Source: Dermatemys mawii (lineage: Eukaryota > Chordata > Testudines > Dermatemydidae). From it: 64,000 nucleotides of DNA. A model generated the notes under the pieces. The model made no database searches. It had not been told where the DNA came from and saw only the letters and a list, made by a program, of their open reading frames with translations. Shown here one piece after another: positions 24,786 through 64,000 of this stretch. The position numbers and the translations under genes were made by a program. Where the stretch lies: the NCBI GenBank assembly GCA_007922305.1, contig ML677373.1:11954127-12018126 (forward strand). Reading direction: 5' to 3'. Within the stretch, counting starts at the first letter, position 1, and each line of letters starts with the position of its first letter.

Positions 24786-26579
24786 GGGTCTTTGGGATCT
24801 GCTCTGAGGGGGAGTTTCACCCTCTGATTGTGACTCTCCCCCATCCACAACACAGCGCACTGCCCCTTACCTCTCTCCCCGCCTCTCTAGGACGTTCGCT
24901 TACACACAGACACCAGGAAGTTGGGAGCCAATGACAGAGCTCTGCAATGAATCTCCTCCCCCTGCCTTCCCACGTGGCCAGGCGCCTGGTCACATGATTA
25001 GAAGAACGCTTGGCCTAGTCTTCCCTTGGAGGTGGCAGCTGTCAAGCCCTGCAGAGAGGAGCTTAGGCCAGTGCCTGTGTGTAGTCAGGTTCTCCCAGCG
25101 ATTTAAAGAATGTCTGTCTTCCTTAATTACTCCCTCCGCTTCTTGCCACTGATGTGCTGCAACCCCAGGCTTTAATAGTTACTGGCTCCTTCCCACATAG
25201 GTCTGAAAATTTTATTACACAGGTGCATTAGACAGGGGACAGCCACAGTTTTTGAAGGTAGGTGGCTATGTATCTAAAATGGAGAAATCAGGCTAGTAAT
25301 TGATGTTTAGTACCTGTACGATGTTAAGAAGCCAATGGGCTGCTTTTCACTCGTTGCACCAGATATATTTATTTGTGTTGATTTTAAAATTAAATTGTGA
25401 AGTGATCTTCCTGAAGAGATAGCACTTAGGTGAATAGTGCAGGGAACTGGGAACACTACCTGAATTCTATGTCTGGCTCTGATGCTACTGGCAGTGACTA
25501 GTTTATGCTCAATTTGAATGCCCATTTAATTTAGTTTGAAAACTAATTTAGTTAAATTTGATGCAGTTTTTGGTGTGAACACTTTTTAAAATCAGTTTAA
25601 ATCAGCTTGGGTATCAGTTTGGTTTATTTGGTTTTATAACTGCACTGCAGTGCCTAGCATAATAGCACCCAGACCTGTTTGCAATAGGTTAAATAACAAA
25701 TGTGCAATTAATAATAAAATACTATAGCTGTGATGCATAAAGCCCTGCAAATTTATGTTTCTGATTTGATTTACTGCTGTGCCTCTCAAGCTGTGCATGG
25801 GATCTCCACTACCAGAGCTTTGCAGTGACAGCAGGAATGCACTGCCAGAGCTCTAAAATGTCACTGTTCTTTGCAATTGATTAACCAGACTGCACGAATT
25901 GCATCACAGAGCCCTGAAAGAGTTACTTATTGCAATGCATTTAGTTCCCCCATTGTATATGCACTCCACATGCCCCAGCCCAAAGCCTCTCATTTCAGCA
26001 ACAAGAAACACTTGCATGGCACATGATGCAAGTGATCAAAAATGCAAGAACCGCAGGGGCCCTTTTGGAGATATACCCAGCATCTGCTCAGGATCTTTGC
26101 ATGTCCCAGTGTGTCTATTTGTCAGTGCTATCCGTTCCTGCTGTGGCAGCTAGTTCCTTCAAAATGTAAATGATCAGATTTAGGGTCTGTTCTCCCCCCC
26201 ACTCCGTGTTTGAAGACACAGCCTTTTAACCTCTTAACCCATTGATCTTCCCCCTCCTGAGCACAATGCTTCTGCTCCTCAACCTTTCCCTAATATGCAG
26301 TGATCCCCTCAAAGGTCCTCACCTACCAGGCTGTGGTCCCCCAGTTCCAGTGCTTGATTTGTAAGGAAAAAGGGTCAGAGCTCAAGCAGTTTTTTATTTT
26401 ATTTTTTTTTTACTATCATAACCGATACAGCAAACCCAGAGGCGGGGCCCAGCCCTGGCACAAATTAAGCACTGCCTGACTTGGTACTTGGCCAGGGGCC
26501 TTTGCACCTCGCGCTAGGGTGAGGGAACTGCTGGGGCAGAGGTTCCCCGCCCTCATCACATCAGTCAACGAAGCCCGGC

Positions 26580-26844
26580 CCCGCCCCCTGCAAAGAGCTA
26601 GCCTAGCACTAGGCTACGTCTGAGTACCCAAGCAGGCCCTTGCGCATGCGCGCGTCTCACGCAGGGCGGAGGGGGAAGTGGTGTCTCAGATGAGTGACGG
26701 AGCCGCGCGCCAATCGTTTTCTCTCTGGGTTGCCGCCCTCTTACGTACCACCTCAGGGGGCGGGTCTCGTTGCTGCCCGGTTGCTGTTGCCGTCGTCGCT
26801 CAGTCAGACTGTGCGAGCCGGATCGGGGTCACGGAGTCGCCGCC
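26580..26844. promoter_or_regulatory. GC-rich, probably bidirectional TEN1/ACOX1 promoter
   Basis: CpG-dense sequence directly before ACOX1 exon 1. It holds a perfect NRF1-type palindrome (26641-26651), a CCAAT box (26710-26714) and GGGCGG-like GC boxes, and no TATA box is obvious. In human, TEN1 and ACOX1 start head to head from one promoter. The same is inferred here because TEN1 lies divergent on the minus strand. Confidence 0.65.
26641..26651. promoter_or_regulatory. NRF1-type site
   Basis: TGCGCATGCGC matches the YGCGCATGCGC consensus exactly and lies about 200 bp before the ACOX1 ATG. Confidence 0.7.
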
Positions 26845-54680
<27,836 letters not shown>

Positions 54681-55887
54681 AAATGCGTTTTTAAAAAACA
54701 CACAATTGTCCAGCTCTAGAAACTGGATGTCATTGCTTTCCTTCAGGCACCTGAATCAAATCTTTTAAATCCCAGTAATTGTAGGACAGTAAATAATTGT
54801 AGCCTCTCTTTCCATTTTTAAATACTGACAGGGAGGGATGGGGGAAATTAGAGAGATTGCATAAGAAGTGGATGTGGGTTTTTTTAAAGTGCAATTATAA
54901 TCCTTCAGAAATGAACCTTTTAAGCATTGGGGAAAGTTGTACAGGTTCATGTAAGGCTTCTGTTTGTGAAGCTGCTAACTGCAGTGTCACTCATCTGGAA
55001 AGCACAGTAGGATTTTACTACTGTGTAGCTAACTACATTCAAGCAATGGCTGTTGATGAACAGCTACATCTTGTTAAAAACCACACTTTTAACTCAGCAA
55101 CCCCCTTCAGCCATCATGGTGCACCCCTGTATACACATACAGCTGCTCTCTGAATCTTCTGTATCTTGTTGTGTACAGTGACACCTACATGAACTGGTCA
55201 GGATCCAAGGGTTTATGTGGGATTTGTTGGGTCTTAATCAAAGCTCTGTGACATTCTCCATTTTAATCCATCTCTCTCCCAATTTATTATTCCTGTCTCC
55301 CTGGGCACAGCACTGTCCTTCCAGCAGGGGTGCCTGAACCTCCTTCCCTGCAACAGGACCTTCCAGATGCACTTAAGAATTATATCCACTTTTTTTCCTC
55401 CGGAGCTTAGCCTCAATCAAATCATCCAGTGACCTTTCTCTGTGATACTCCATTCCATCCTTTCTTCCTACACCCCCTTTACACCTCTATATCCCATGTC
55501 CATCACTGGCACCCTACCCTCTTTGAGGCTCTCACCTAGTGGCAGCTTTGGAGAGAAACCAGTGACACTATTCTGTCCCCTCTCCTCACCCCCAAAGGCA
55601 CATTTCAGCACGGAGCAAGCTAACGGGAGTTCTGCCATCTTTTTAATCTTTAGCATTTCCATAGTACTTCACATCTGCAAAGCACTTTACAAATACGTAG
55701 GTATGCTGTCAAAAGCCATATCTGCAGGTGGGGAAATTGCAAACCTGATCAATTGTACAAGTAGTGCTTGCCAGTGTTCGAAAGCAAAAGTTGGTTGGCT
55801 TTGGGTCTCAGCCCCATTGGTCTTGCTCTGTGATGCACTGTATCCAAACATGGGGGGCATGGAAACTCTCAGCAGTCTCTCCTAGGG

Positions 55888-56338
55888 CAATGGTTTTCAA
55901 ACTTATTTGGTCAGGCCCTCCTCCTTTGTGTCTGTAGTCGTTTATGTGCCCCACTCCCCTAGTATATATACCACCATCCAGCTGTAAAGGCAGAGCAGCA
56001 GCTGCTGGCTGGGCACCAAGCTCTGAAGGCAGTGCTGTTCCAGCACCAAAGAAAGTGTTGAAATGCCCCACTGCCACCCTTCTTACTTCTGTGCTGCTGC
56101 TTCCACCCCAGGGCTGACAGCCAGAGCCCTGCCACCTCTAGGTGAGGGATTGAGCAAGGGAGGGAGGAAGGAAAGCCCGAGTCCATGTGGTAAGGCTTCA
56201 GCTGCTCCCTTTATCCTGCCTCTTGTGTGTGCACAGACCTTCTGCATGAGCCCAGCTTAACAGCCAGAGCTCTTTTTTTAAAAAAAAAAAACCACCACCT
56301 TGACACATTCCTGTGTCTCCCATAGTTGAGAACTGCTG
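55888..56338. mobile_element. hAT MITE, 451 bp
   Basis: Left CAATGGTTTTCAAACT; right, inverted, CAGCAGTTCTCAACTATG. The 8-bp flanks TCCTAGGG (55880-55887) and TCCTAGTG (56339-56346) match 7 of 8 with a central TA. Internal frames are artefacts. Confidence 0.82.
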
Positions 56339-56500
56339 TCCTAGTGGAACATCTGCCGTCTTTTACCCGTTAACTTCCAATGAACTTCATCTGAAATGTT
56401 TAAAAATCTCCCTTTAGTACTGAATTGAGACTTACACAATTCCTTTCTGTATTAACGGATTAAAGACTTAACTTTTAACTGATCCTCTGTGAAATCATTG

Positions 56501-56637
56501 AAAGAAGTGACAGAGTCCTGTGGCACCTTAAAGACTAAATAAAGTTAGTCTTTAAACTTTAAACTTTAGTTAGTCTTTAAGGAGCCACAGGACTCACTTC
56601 TGCTATTCCAGACTAACACGGCTACTCCTCTGATTCT
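56501..56637. mobile_element. 137-bp minimal Penelope-like insertion
   Basis: Exact 13-bp direct repeats TGTGAAATCATTG flank it (56488-56500 and 56638-56650). Inside is a fold-back of AAAGACTAA(A)TAAAGTT / AACTTTAGTTAGTCTTT, then CCAGACTAACACGGCTACTC, the same terminal sequence as the inverse of the large element's left end (36858-36900). It keeps only the two ends of the Penelope element. Confidence 0.9.
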
Positions 56638-57149
56638 TGTGAAATCATTGTCACTAAAACCAGAAAATGGTTTCTTACATTTGTCCTCTTACAGAAATCC
56701 TTTTTCCAAAACAAGTGAAGAGCAACAACTTGAGTTTAAAGAGCTCCCTTCAGTATAAGCCATAGTCCTGTGATCCAGAGATGACACTAAACCTCTAGAG
56801 AAGCTGGGTCTCTTAAGAGTTTTGGCACCCTGTTGTGAAAGTCTCTAGGTTTGGACAACATTTCCACAGAGGTATTTTTGCACTCTCTCTTCAACTAGAA
56901 AGGGTAGCTCAGTGTATTAAACCTGGACTGAAATACATAATTTAAAAAAAATCAAACCTTTTTGCTGCTGAACCTTCCAGGTCAAATGTATTTTCTATGC
57001 TGTTTGGTACAATGTATGCCCTTGCCTTCCACTTAATTCAGTGGAACACTGATGAGGAACACTGGAGAATCAGCAGGGGAAGGGTTAAAGAGTGACAAAG
57101 AGAACATCACTAGCAGAATATATGTACAGATTTAATAAACTACAGAAAC

Positions 57150-58090
57150 TCATTTTCAGACAAAACAGTTGCAGGTTCTTTCGTTTTCTAACACTTGTGC
57201 ATGTGTCTGCATTGATTCTTCTAACACATTGGATGGAGTAGAATAGTCTGTTAAACTGATAAGATTGGAGCCAAACTGGGCTTTTTTTTTTTTTGGTGGG
57301 GACAGGTTCTAGAGCTGCTGCTATCAACCAGTAGTGTAAGAAATTGGATGACTTTATCTTTCAGCCCAACTTAATGATTAACCTTCCCAAAAGTCTGTCA
57401 GATCAATTTGTTTTCAATTAACTTATTTTTAATGTGACCTTCTACTTAGATTCTCAGAGCACTCCAGAACAGTAAACAAAACATAGCATACTTCTAATGA
57501 TAGAATAAAGGCAGCTAGAAACTTTTTTATTGAGCAGAGGCTTTTTAAAAAAAATTGCCAACACAAATCACCTCATAAAAAAAAAAAAATAGGGCAAAAC
57601 GATCATAATTGTTAGCAAACTGTCTGCTTTGTTTATTTCTCATGAGCTACAACAATTTTAATGATTCACCTAACCTTTTCTGAATTGATTGCTAGTTAAT
57701 CCTTTTAACAACTAAATATTACCACTTGGCACAAATGATAATTGTAATATTGATAATGGCTGAAGCATGTCAATTGTAGCTTGTCATGGTGCTCTACCAT
57801 GTTAACTCATCACTCCTGCACAACAAAATTAAATCAAATTGTTTCCTGATGTATAATAGTACCTGTTTAGCTTAAACAAGAGACTGCTAGGGCCTGGCCT
57901 GCACTAGAAAATTAGATATGTTTCACTATGTTGATCAGCGGGGTGAAAAATCTGCACCCCTGAAGAGAGCTACGTTTCCATAAACACTTTGCACGAGTTA
58001 TTATTTGCAAGTTATATTCACTGTGTGAGGCATTGTGGGGGATGGCTTTAAGACACTTCTCAGTAATCCCTTATACTTCAAGATAGTTAT
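57150..58090. other. Intergenic, nothing recognised
   Basis: AT-rich sequence without a named repeat or gene. Confidence 0.5.
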
Positions 58091-58099
58091 GTCCAAAAC

Positions 58100-59050
58100 T
58101 GACTGCAAAGAGTTACAATAGAGATCTCATAAAAGTGGGTGACTGGGCAACAAAAGGGCAGATAAAATTCATTGTTGTGAAGTGCAAAGTAATGCACATT
58201 GGAAAAAAATCCTAACTAAAAACAAAATAATGGGGTCTAAAGTAGCTGTTACTACTCAAGAAAGAGATCTTGGAGTTGGCATGAATAGTTCCCTGAAAAC
58301 CGCTTTTGTGACTGCCATTGCACCTTGATCAGATAACAAAATGTTAGGAACCATTAGGACAAAGATAACAAATTATGGTGTCACTGTATAAATCCATAAT
58401 ACACCCCCCCTCCCCCAATTGAATACAGCATGTAGTTCTGCTTGTAGTTCTGGTCACTTCATCTCACAAAAGATACTAAAATTGGAAAAGTTGCAGAGAA
58501 AGGCACTGATTAGTGATATAGAACAACGTCCATATGAGGAGAGATGGAAAAATACTAAGACTGTTCAGCTTGAAAAAGAGATGAGGCGGGGCAGGGAAAT
58601 ACAACAAAGGTCTATAAAATCACGAATGGAGTGGAGAAAATGAACAGGGAAGTGCTATCTGCCCCCTTCACATAACACAGAACAAGGGACCACCAGATGA
58701 AATTAATAGCAAGTTTAAAACAAAAGGAAGTACTTCACACAATACACAGTCAACTTGTGGAACTCCATGCCAGGGGATGTTGTGAAGGCTAAAAGTGTAA
58801 TTGGGTTCAAAAAAGAATTAGATAAATTCATGGAGGATAAATAGGTCCATCACTGACTATTAGCCAAGATGGTCAGGGATGCAGCGCCATGCTCCAACTG
58901 TTAGAAGCTGGGACTGACCAACAAGGGATGGATCACTTAAATTGCCATGTTCTATTCATTCCCTCAGGAGCATCTGACACTGGCTACCATCTGAGACAGG
59001 ATACTGGCCTAGGTAGACCATTGATCTGACCCTATGTGGCTATGTTCAAT
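58100..59050 (+). mobile_element. CR1-type LINE, 3' end
   Basis: 5'-truncated. Translation remnants in mixed frames follow the end of a CR1 reverse transcriptase ORF: 'KFIVVKCKVMHIGK'-like at about 58170-58205 and LEKLQRKA...IEQRPYEERW at about 58480-58550. The 3' UTR contains CAAACTTGTGG-like 'GTCAACTTGTGGAACTCCAT', 'GATAAATTCATGGAGGATAA' and 'GGTAGACCATTGATCTGACC'. Many frameshifts show an old copy. The typical short terminal repeats are not clear. Confidence 0.8.
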
Positions 59051-59984
59051 TAATATACTTTCTCCTAAGCAACTGTTTCTGTGGGTGAGCTCACTGTGTG
59101 TTCTTAAGTAAGATTCCCCTTTTCTACTTACTGGAGATTAGAGGAGGGCATGTATGCAGGAGTTAATCTAGCACCTTTTGGCCTAAAGCAGACACCAAAG
59201 CTGCTCCTGGGCATTTGCAATGATGAACATCACCCAGCTTAGTATATACCTAGAGTTCTTAAATATGTATCATCTTCCGTCTGGACAGCCTGTGTGTCTA
59301 GAAAGTGGGCTTTGGACTCTACCAACACTTGCATCACCGTGGAGTAGTGTCCTTTTCAGCTGCCATGCTGATATTTGCATGTGTGAGCACAGAGTGGACA
59401 TAGGTACCAGCCACAGCCTAGCACTTAAGGGAAATCCAGTGTCCACAGTGAGCTGAACTTTCATAGTGATCAGGGGAAACTCCCCACAGTTTTATCTCCT
59501 TCCTCATTCATGAGTTCTGTAGCCATGGCTCCAGTACCAACCTGTTTCACTAGTGACTGTATGTGGTCCTGGTCTCAACTCAATAAAGTTCCACAGCCAG
59601 CAGATACCTGACCAGTTCTGACAAATCCCTTCCCCAGCTGGGCCTGTCCTGCCATTTGAGCGAGCCACTTGCAAATACCATTTCTCCAACCTTGGCTCAG
59701 GGAGCACTTAGCCCTTAGGAACCTGCAGCCTTCCTTTTCACTCTCCTCCCAGCTACATACTATTCCACTCCCTGGTCACCACCACCACTCCCTATGCTTG
59801 TTTCCCTTCTACCTTGGATGTGCTCCCCAGCCACCTGGTTCTATTCTCCCTCTGCAAGCCTGACCTGATTCCTTTCCCTGCTCCCCTTGACATCCCTTTC
59901 CCACGGGTGACCTCTGTTCCTTGAGGTTAACTCCAGTTTCTTTGTCTGCTCCCAGCTGAGCGCTGTCTCTGCACTCCCATTGTC

Positions 59985-60790
59985 CAGGAAATGCGGTCAA
60001 TGGGAGCGGAGGGAGGGGACAGGGCCTGCGGGTGAGAGCAGTGTCAGAGCGTCCTGCCTCCCACCACCTAGGAGCCAGACCTACTGGCCACTTATGGGGC
60101 ACAGTGCAATGCCAGGACAGGCAGGGATCCTGCCTTAGCCCCGCCCAGGACCTACCCAGATAAGCCCACACTCCAACCAGAGCCCCTACCCCAGTTGTGA
60201 GCCCACCCCCCTCCCCAAACCCAGAGCCCCCTCCTGCATCCCAAACCTCTCATCCCCCCCCACAGTCTGCACCCCCAGCTAGAGCCCTCACTACCCCAGC
60301 CCAGAGCCCACGCCGCACCCTGAATCCCTCATCCACAGCCCCACCCTAGAGCTGCACCCCCAGCCTGTACTCACTCCTGCACCCCAAACCCCTGCCTCAA
60401 CCCACAGCCCTCTCCTGCCCTCCAAATCCCTCTGCCTCAACCTGGAGCCCTTTTCTGCACCTCAAGCATACACCCCCAGCCCACAACCCATACCTCCTCC
60501 CACCCACACCCCAACATCCTGCCTCAACCTGCAGCCCCTTCCCACATTCTGAATCCCTTGGCCCCACTCCCCAGCCTGGAGCGACCTCCTGCACCTCAAA
60601 GCCCTCATCCCCAGCTCCACCCCAGAGCCCTCATCCCCTCTCACACACCAATTCCCTGCCTCAGCCCAGAGCCCCTCCCAAACCCTGAACCCCCTCCCAC
60701 AGCCCACCCCCCTAGGCAGCCACAGACCCTGCAGTTAGGTGCTTCTCTCTTCCAGGCCATGGTTCAAGTACCAGAGAAGCCCCCCCATCC
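59985..60790. repeat. C-rich degenerate minisatellite within a probable MITE
   Basis: Units of about 30-40 bp are variations of CCCAGAGCCC(C)TC...CTGCACCCCAAA, repeated from about 60175 to 60710. A hairpin-like CTCCCATTGTCC/...CAATGGGAG at about 59975-60005 resembles the centre of the hAT MITE at 47208-47838, so this may be an expanded copy of such an element. Pro-rich and Gly-rich frames here are not genes. Confidence 0.55.
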
Positions 60791-60999
60791 CCCTCCGTAG
60801 CGGGGCCCCCTAATTCCTATGCACACCTCATCCAGCACCTATTGGTGCAGAAGGTGCTGCCCGGATGATTTCGGAGGCTGGGGCTCCAGGAGGTCCCCAG
60901 CCCCTGAGCAGAAGCTCACATCACCCCCCTCCACCGGGACTGGGGTCTCCCCAGCCCTGGTAGCTTCTCCACTCCCACTCCCACTCCATTTCCTGTTGA

Positions 61000-61460
61000 T
61001 AGCCGCCAAGGGAATGCTGGGAGATGTAGTCCTTCTCCGGCTCTGGAGCCGGCTCTCCAGGCAGGGAGCTGGCCAAGGAACTACAATTCCCGGGGTCCCT
61101 TGGGCTCCCGGGCAGGATCCCTGCGGCCGGAGGGTGAGACCTGGATCCCGTTGTTCCCCTGTCTCCGGGCGCGAGGGGGAAACAATGTATCAGGACCCTG
61201 GATACAATGTGTCATATCCGGAGGGGTGGAGGGGTCTGTCCGCCCCAGGGGCTGGCCGGGTCTTGGCGGGTGGCTGTTCTCTGGGGCTGGAGGCTGGGCG
61301 CTGTGGTAACCAGGGTGCTCCCCCGCCGCGCTGCGGGGTGGGGGAGGAAGCGGGCGTTATCCAGGGCGGCCCGGTCCGGGCTATGGGGGTGCAGTGAAAG
61401 CAGGGGGAGACCCCCCACCCCTCTAGCCAGGGGCAGGGCTGGGGGCGCTCTAATGGCCTC
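61000..61460 (+). promoter_or_regulatory. FBF1: CpG-rich promoter-like region, probably of FBF1
   Basis: GC- and CpG-rich, with two ACTAYRNNNCCCR elements in opposite orientation (61018-61030 minus, 61080-61092 plus). This motif is a promoter element bound by ZNF143/THAP11-type factors. It lies 1.1-1.5 kb before the first FBF1 coding triplet, so the 5' UTR is probably spliced. Confidence 0.6.
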
Positions 61461-62548
61461 AGCTCAGCTGCTTGGTGGCGTCACCTTCTGTACCAGCCCC
61501 TGGCTAGTCGGTGGATGTCTGAGTCCCTAGAAACCCTCCAGCCCTTCCTGCTGCTGGAAGGGGCTTTTCTCTGTGTTCCCCTCCGCCCACCTGTTGCTCT
61601 TCCCTCTCCACCGCCACCCCCCGTAGCTCCTCTTCCTCTGCTGCTGCTCAGGGCTTTCCCCAGAGCAGCAGGGTGAGTGACACCCATGTCAGGGGCGTCA
61701 GTTTCCTTGCTGCCCAGGGGGTTCTGGAAAGCCCTGGTGGAAAAGGAGGTGACTGGAGGACGTCGACAGCTCTGGGCAGTAACCGGGGCAGTGGAACTGT
61801 CTGTCGGCAGACTCAGGAAGAGATCGCGGATCCAGCGCGCAGAACTACCAGGGCTAGAAACGCTCCTGAAACTTTGCACAAGCTGCTAAACCAGATTCTG
61901 CCATTCACCAGGGAAAGTTGCTACTTGCCACTGGCAAGTGGTGAGGTTTGGGTATGTCTATAGGCAATCGAAAATGCTTAATTTAGTGTGAGAGGAAGGA
62001 TACTGTGAGGTTTGGGGCACAGCAGATAACGTGGATTATATTCTCAGCCCTGCCCCTGGCTTGCCATTTGACTTGATTTACTTAGCATCCAGATATTAAC
62101 ATGCTGAGTATTTGACAAACAATCCAGAAAGATAAGCAGACAGGCAAATCACTGACACTCTCTCTCTGCCTTAAATTTACATGTATGAAACAGGGACAAC
62201 CACATTTACCCACCACACAGGTGTATTTCAAGGCTTAAATAACTTTTTAATGTCTTTGAAGCATTTTATGGTTTTCCTAAAGACATCACGTTATTCTAAT
62301 GAGTGAGTGAGTTTGAGAAAGCAGAGAGGTGGAAAACTAGACATGTCTCAATTGCAAAAGGAATTCCATTTCACAAAGCTCCTGTTAAACATGAAGGTGA
62401 ATCAGGAAATTTTAACTCTCCCTTTCGCTAGGTGAGGCTCACGTATATATGAGCACTGTACTAAAGTATTCTACAGTATGTGAATGTGAAGACTGAACGA
62501 CTATATAAACTGATTCGCCACAGAGGAAGAACTGTTGGAAGCCATGAG
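61460..62548. other. Probable FBF1 5' UTR / first intron
   Basis: No coding exon is recognised. The non-coding part of the ATG exon must end at 62551. I cannot place the transcription start. Confidence 0.4.
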
Positions 62549-63866
62549 ATGGTAAGGATAAAGTAAATACTATTGGATAGCGGTCTCATGTCCTCTAGAA
62601 CAGAATCGCTTTGATTTCATTTCTGTGATGTGCACTGGCTCAGGTGTGCTGATAGGTTTTGGTGGCAAATCCTGTCTGCGCAGAAGGAACTGTGCTAGTT
62701 ACAGTCTCCTATAGTAATCTTTGTCCATTACTTGGTGCAGACTCCGTTCAGGAGGATTTCTAGTGCTGTTTGGGGTTGTGTGGAGGAGTCTGATTTCCTA
62801 GACAGATGACCCAGAGTTCACTGTGGTGATCATGGCATGTCAGATGTGGGATGAATCTGGCCCATGAATTATCTGAGCTTTAGTTCTGTGATGCAGAGAA
62901 TTAACATCTTGTATGAAAAGCCCAAATTAGATGACAAGTCTTGCTTTAGTGCTTTTATTCTTGTAACAAGGGAACTTTTCTTTTTCTGTTAGGCTGCAAA
63001 ACCCAAGAAAGGTTTAAAAGGTATGTGCACTTGTGTGTTTGTCACTACGATACCCTTTGGGCTGTTTGAGAAGAGATGGGGTAGAGGTAAGCCAATGCTG
63101 GGGGATCACTGACACACTCACAGGTACAATGGGGAATCCTGACTACTAGCTTCAGGTTCCTTGTCTCCAAGATATGAATGTTCAAAGTGTTAGTGTTGCT
63201 TGTGTTAAGACAGTGCTGAATCAGCAGTGAAATTCGCAACCTTGCACATAAGGGCATGTTTCCACTCTCGTGGGGAATTATGCAAATCCAGTGGGGACCA
63301 TACCTTTATCATCCTCAACTTGTTCTTTTCCCCCATCAACCTCAATTCTCTGTTGGTATGACAGGCTCTCTCTCCCCGTTGTGTGGCTACCACAGTACAG
63401 AACACCTTCTTAGATTACTTTAATCTCTGCATGTGCCCAGTGACTGAGTGATGGGGGGCATCTTGCAAATCCAATAAATAAAGAAATCCCCTACTTTGGC
63501 CAAGTTAAGGCAAACTTCTCCATCGAGAGCCCCACCTGGGCCACACTTTCTTATATTCACAAGATATCGGCTGAAAACTTGGCCCCATTGAAGTCAGTGG
63601 AAGTTTTGCCATCAATTTCAGCCAGGCCAGGATTTCATCCATCATCTTTAGGTTGACCAGGAGGAACTGCAGACTTATGTTGATGATGAATGTGACCAAA
63701 TTTTTGTCCTTGAGATTAGAGGCTTTCAATTAGATCAAGTGCTCTCTGAATGTATGAAAAATGTGTTTTCCCCATGTGTTACCTACCTCCCCTGACGGGA
63801 TGGCCTTGCTCTGTTTCATTCTAGGTTCCATCCAGGACATGCTCAGTGACCTCCTGGGAGATGATG
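62549..63866 (+). CDS. FBF1: N-terminal exons of a probable FBF1 (Fas-binding factor 1), partial
   Basis: FBF1 is a coiled-coil protein of centriole distal appendages (transition fibres). Three small coding exons fit in phase: ATG alone at 62549-62551 before GTAAGG, 62993-63020 (28 bp, acceptor TTCTGTTAG) and 63825-63866 (42 bp, acceptor TTCATTCTAG, donor GTAAAT). Together they read MAAKPKKGLKGSIQDM followed by LSDLLGDD. The identity rests mainly on synteny (FBF1 follows ACOX1 on the same strand in human) and on the acidic-leucine start, not on a long match. The gene continues beyond the window. Alternatively the upstream ATG at 62544 could be used, but that frame hits a stop in the next exon. 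Confidence 0.6.
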
Positions 63867-64000
63867 GTAAATGCTCTTTCACTGACATTGAAAAGGAAGC
63901 TTTCCCCCCCACCCCCATGCGGATGTAGAGCTGGTGAAAGGGGTTGGCTTGGCAGCCTTGGAGAATGCAGCCTTCTCTTTATTCATAGGGCATCTACAGC

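Larger units (their letters stand above)
22798..26600. other. Upstream of TEN1 coding start, no exon recognised
   Basis: It contains a SINE (22990-23192), a hAT MITE (24663-24785) and a LINE-tail-like stretch near 25640-25730. It may be TEN1 intron 1 if the TEN1 promoter is the GC-rich region at 26.6 kb. Confidence 0.45.
54681..57150 (+). other. ACOX1: Probable ACOX1 3' UTR and flank
   Basis: No further coding exon follows the TGA at 54678-54680. AATAAA hexamers occur in the tiny Penelope insertion (about 56537) and at 57134-57139; the latter is a good candidate for a long 3' UTR. The exact end is unknown. Confidence 0.4.

Noticed and set aside
60819..61397. 192-aa plus frame in the CpG-rich region
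   Set aside because: Gly/Pro/Arg composition typical for GC-rich DNA; better explained as the FBF1 promoter region.

Overview
This is a vertebrate nuclear window. Genes are split by GT-AG introns, there are two CpG-rich promoter regions, and the intergenic and intronic DNA is full of transposon copies. The repeat mix points to a turtle, probably a cryptodire: tRNA-derived SINEs that resemble the turtle Cry type, CR1 LINE 3' ends, Penelope-like elements with inverted arms, many hAT MITEs and a large PIF/Harbinger element. The organism call is inferred from remembered repeat families and is not proven. The gene order (CDK3, TEN1, ACOX1, FBF1) is the same as in human 17q25.

Layout. 1-3.8 kb is repeat-rich DNA with the probable CDK3 3' UTR. 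3.85-15.8 kb (minus) is CDK3 with seven coding exons; they add up to an unbroken 309-aa kinase. A 4.2-kb PIF/Harbinger transposon (8919-13130) sits in CDK3 intron 2. It carries a transposase with one stop codon and a Myb/SANT-like partner gene on the other strand, and it landed inside an older MITE. 19.66-22.8 kb (minus) is TEN1 with three coding exons (127 aa). At 26.6-27.2 kb is a GC-rich promoter with an NRF1-type site, probably shared by TEN1 and ACOX1. 26.85-54.68 kb (+) is ACOX1 with 14 exons per transcript and two alternative third exons of exactly 161 bp. ACOX1 introns 2-3 hold a hAT transposase remnant, a microsatellite palindrome, a full Penelope-like insertion and several hAT MITEs. 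54.7-61 kb holds the ACOX1 3' region, a tiny Penelope insertion, a CR1 LINE 3' end and a C-rich minisatellite. 61.0-61.4 kb is a second promoter-like CpG region with two ACTAYRNNNCCCR motifs, followed by the first coding exons of a gene that is probably FBF1, which runs off the right edge.

Function. The genes form a conserved synteny block, not a pathway. CDK3 is a cell-cycle kinase, TEN1 a telomere (CST complex) subunit, ACOX1 the first enzyme of peroxisomal beta-oxidation, and FBF1 a centriole/transition-fibre protein. The least ordinary content is the transposon record. Many insertions have intact or near-intact target-site duplications readable by eye, and the Harbinger element carries an unexplained third open frame. 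I found no clearly new molecular system.
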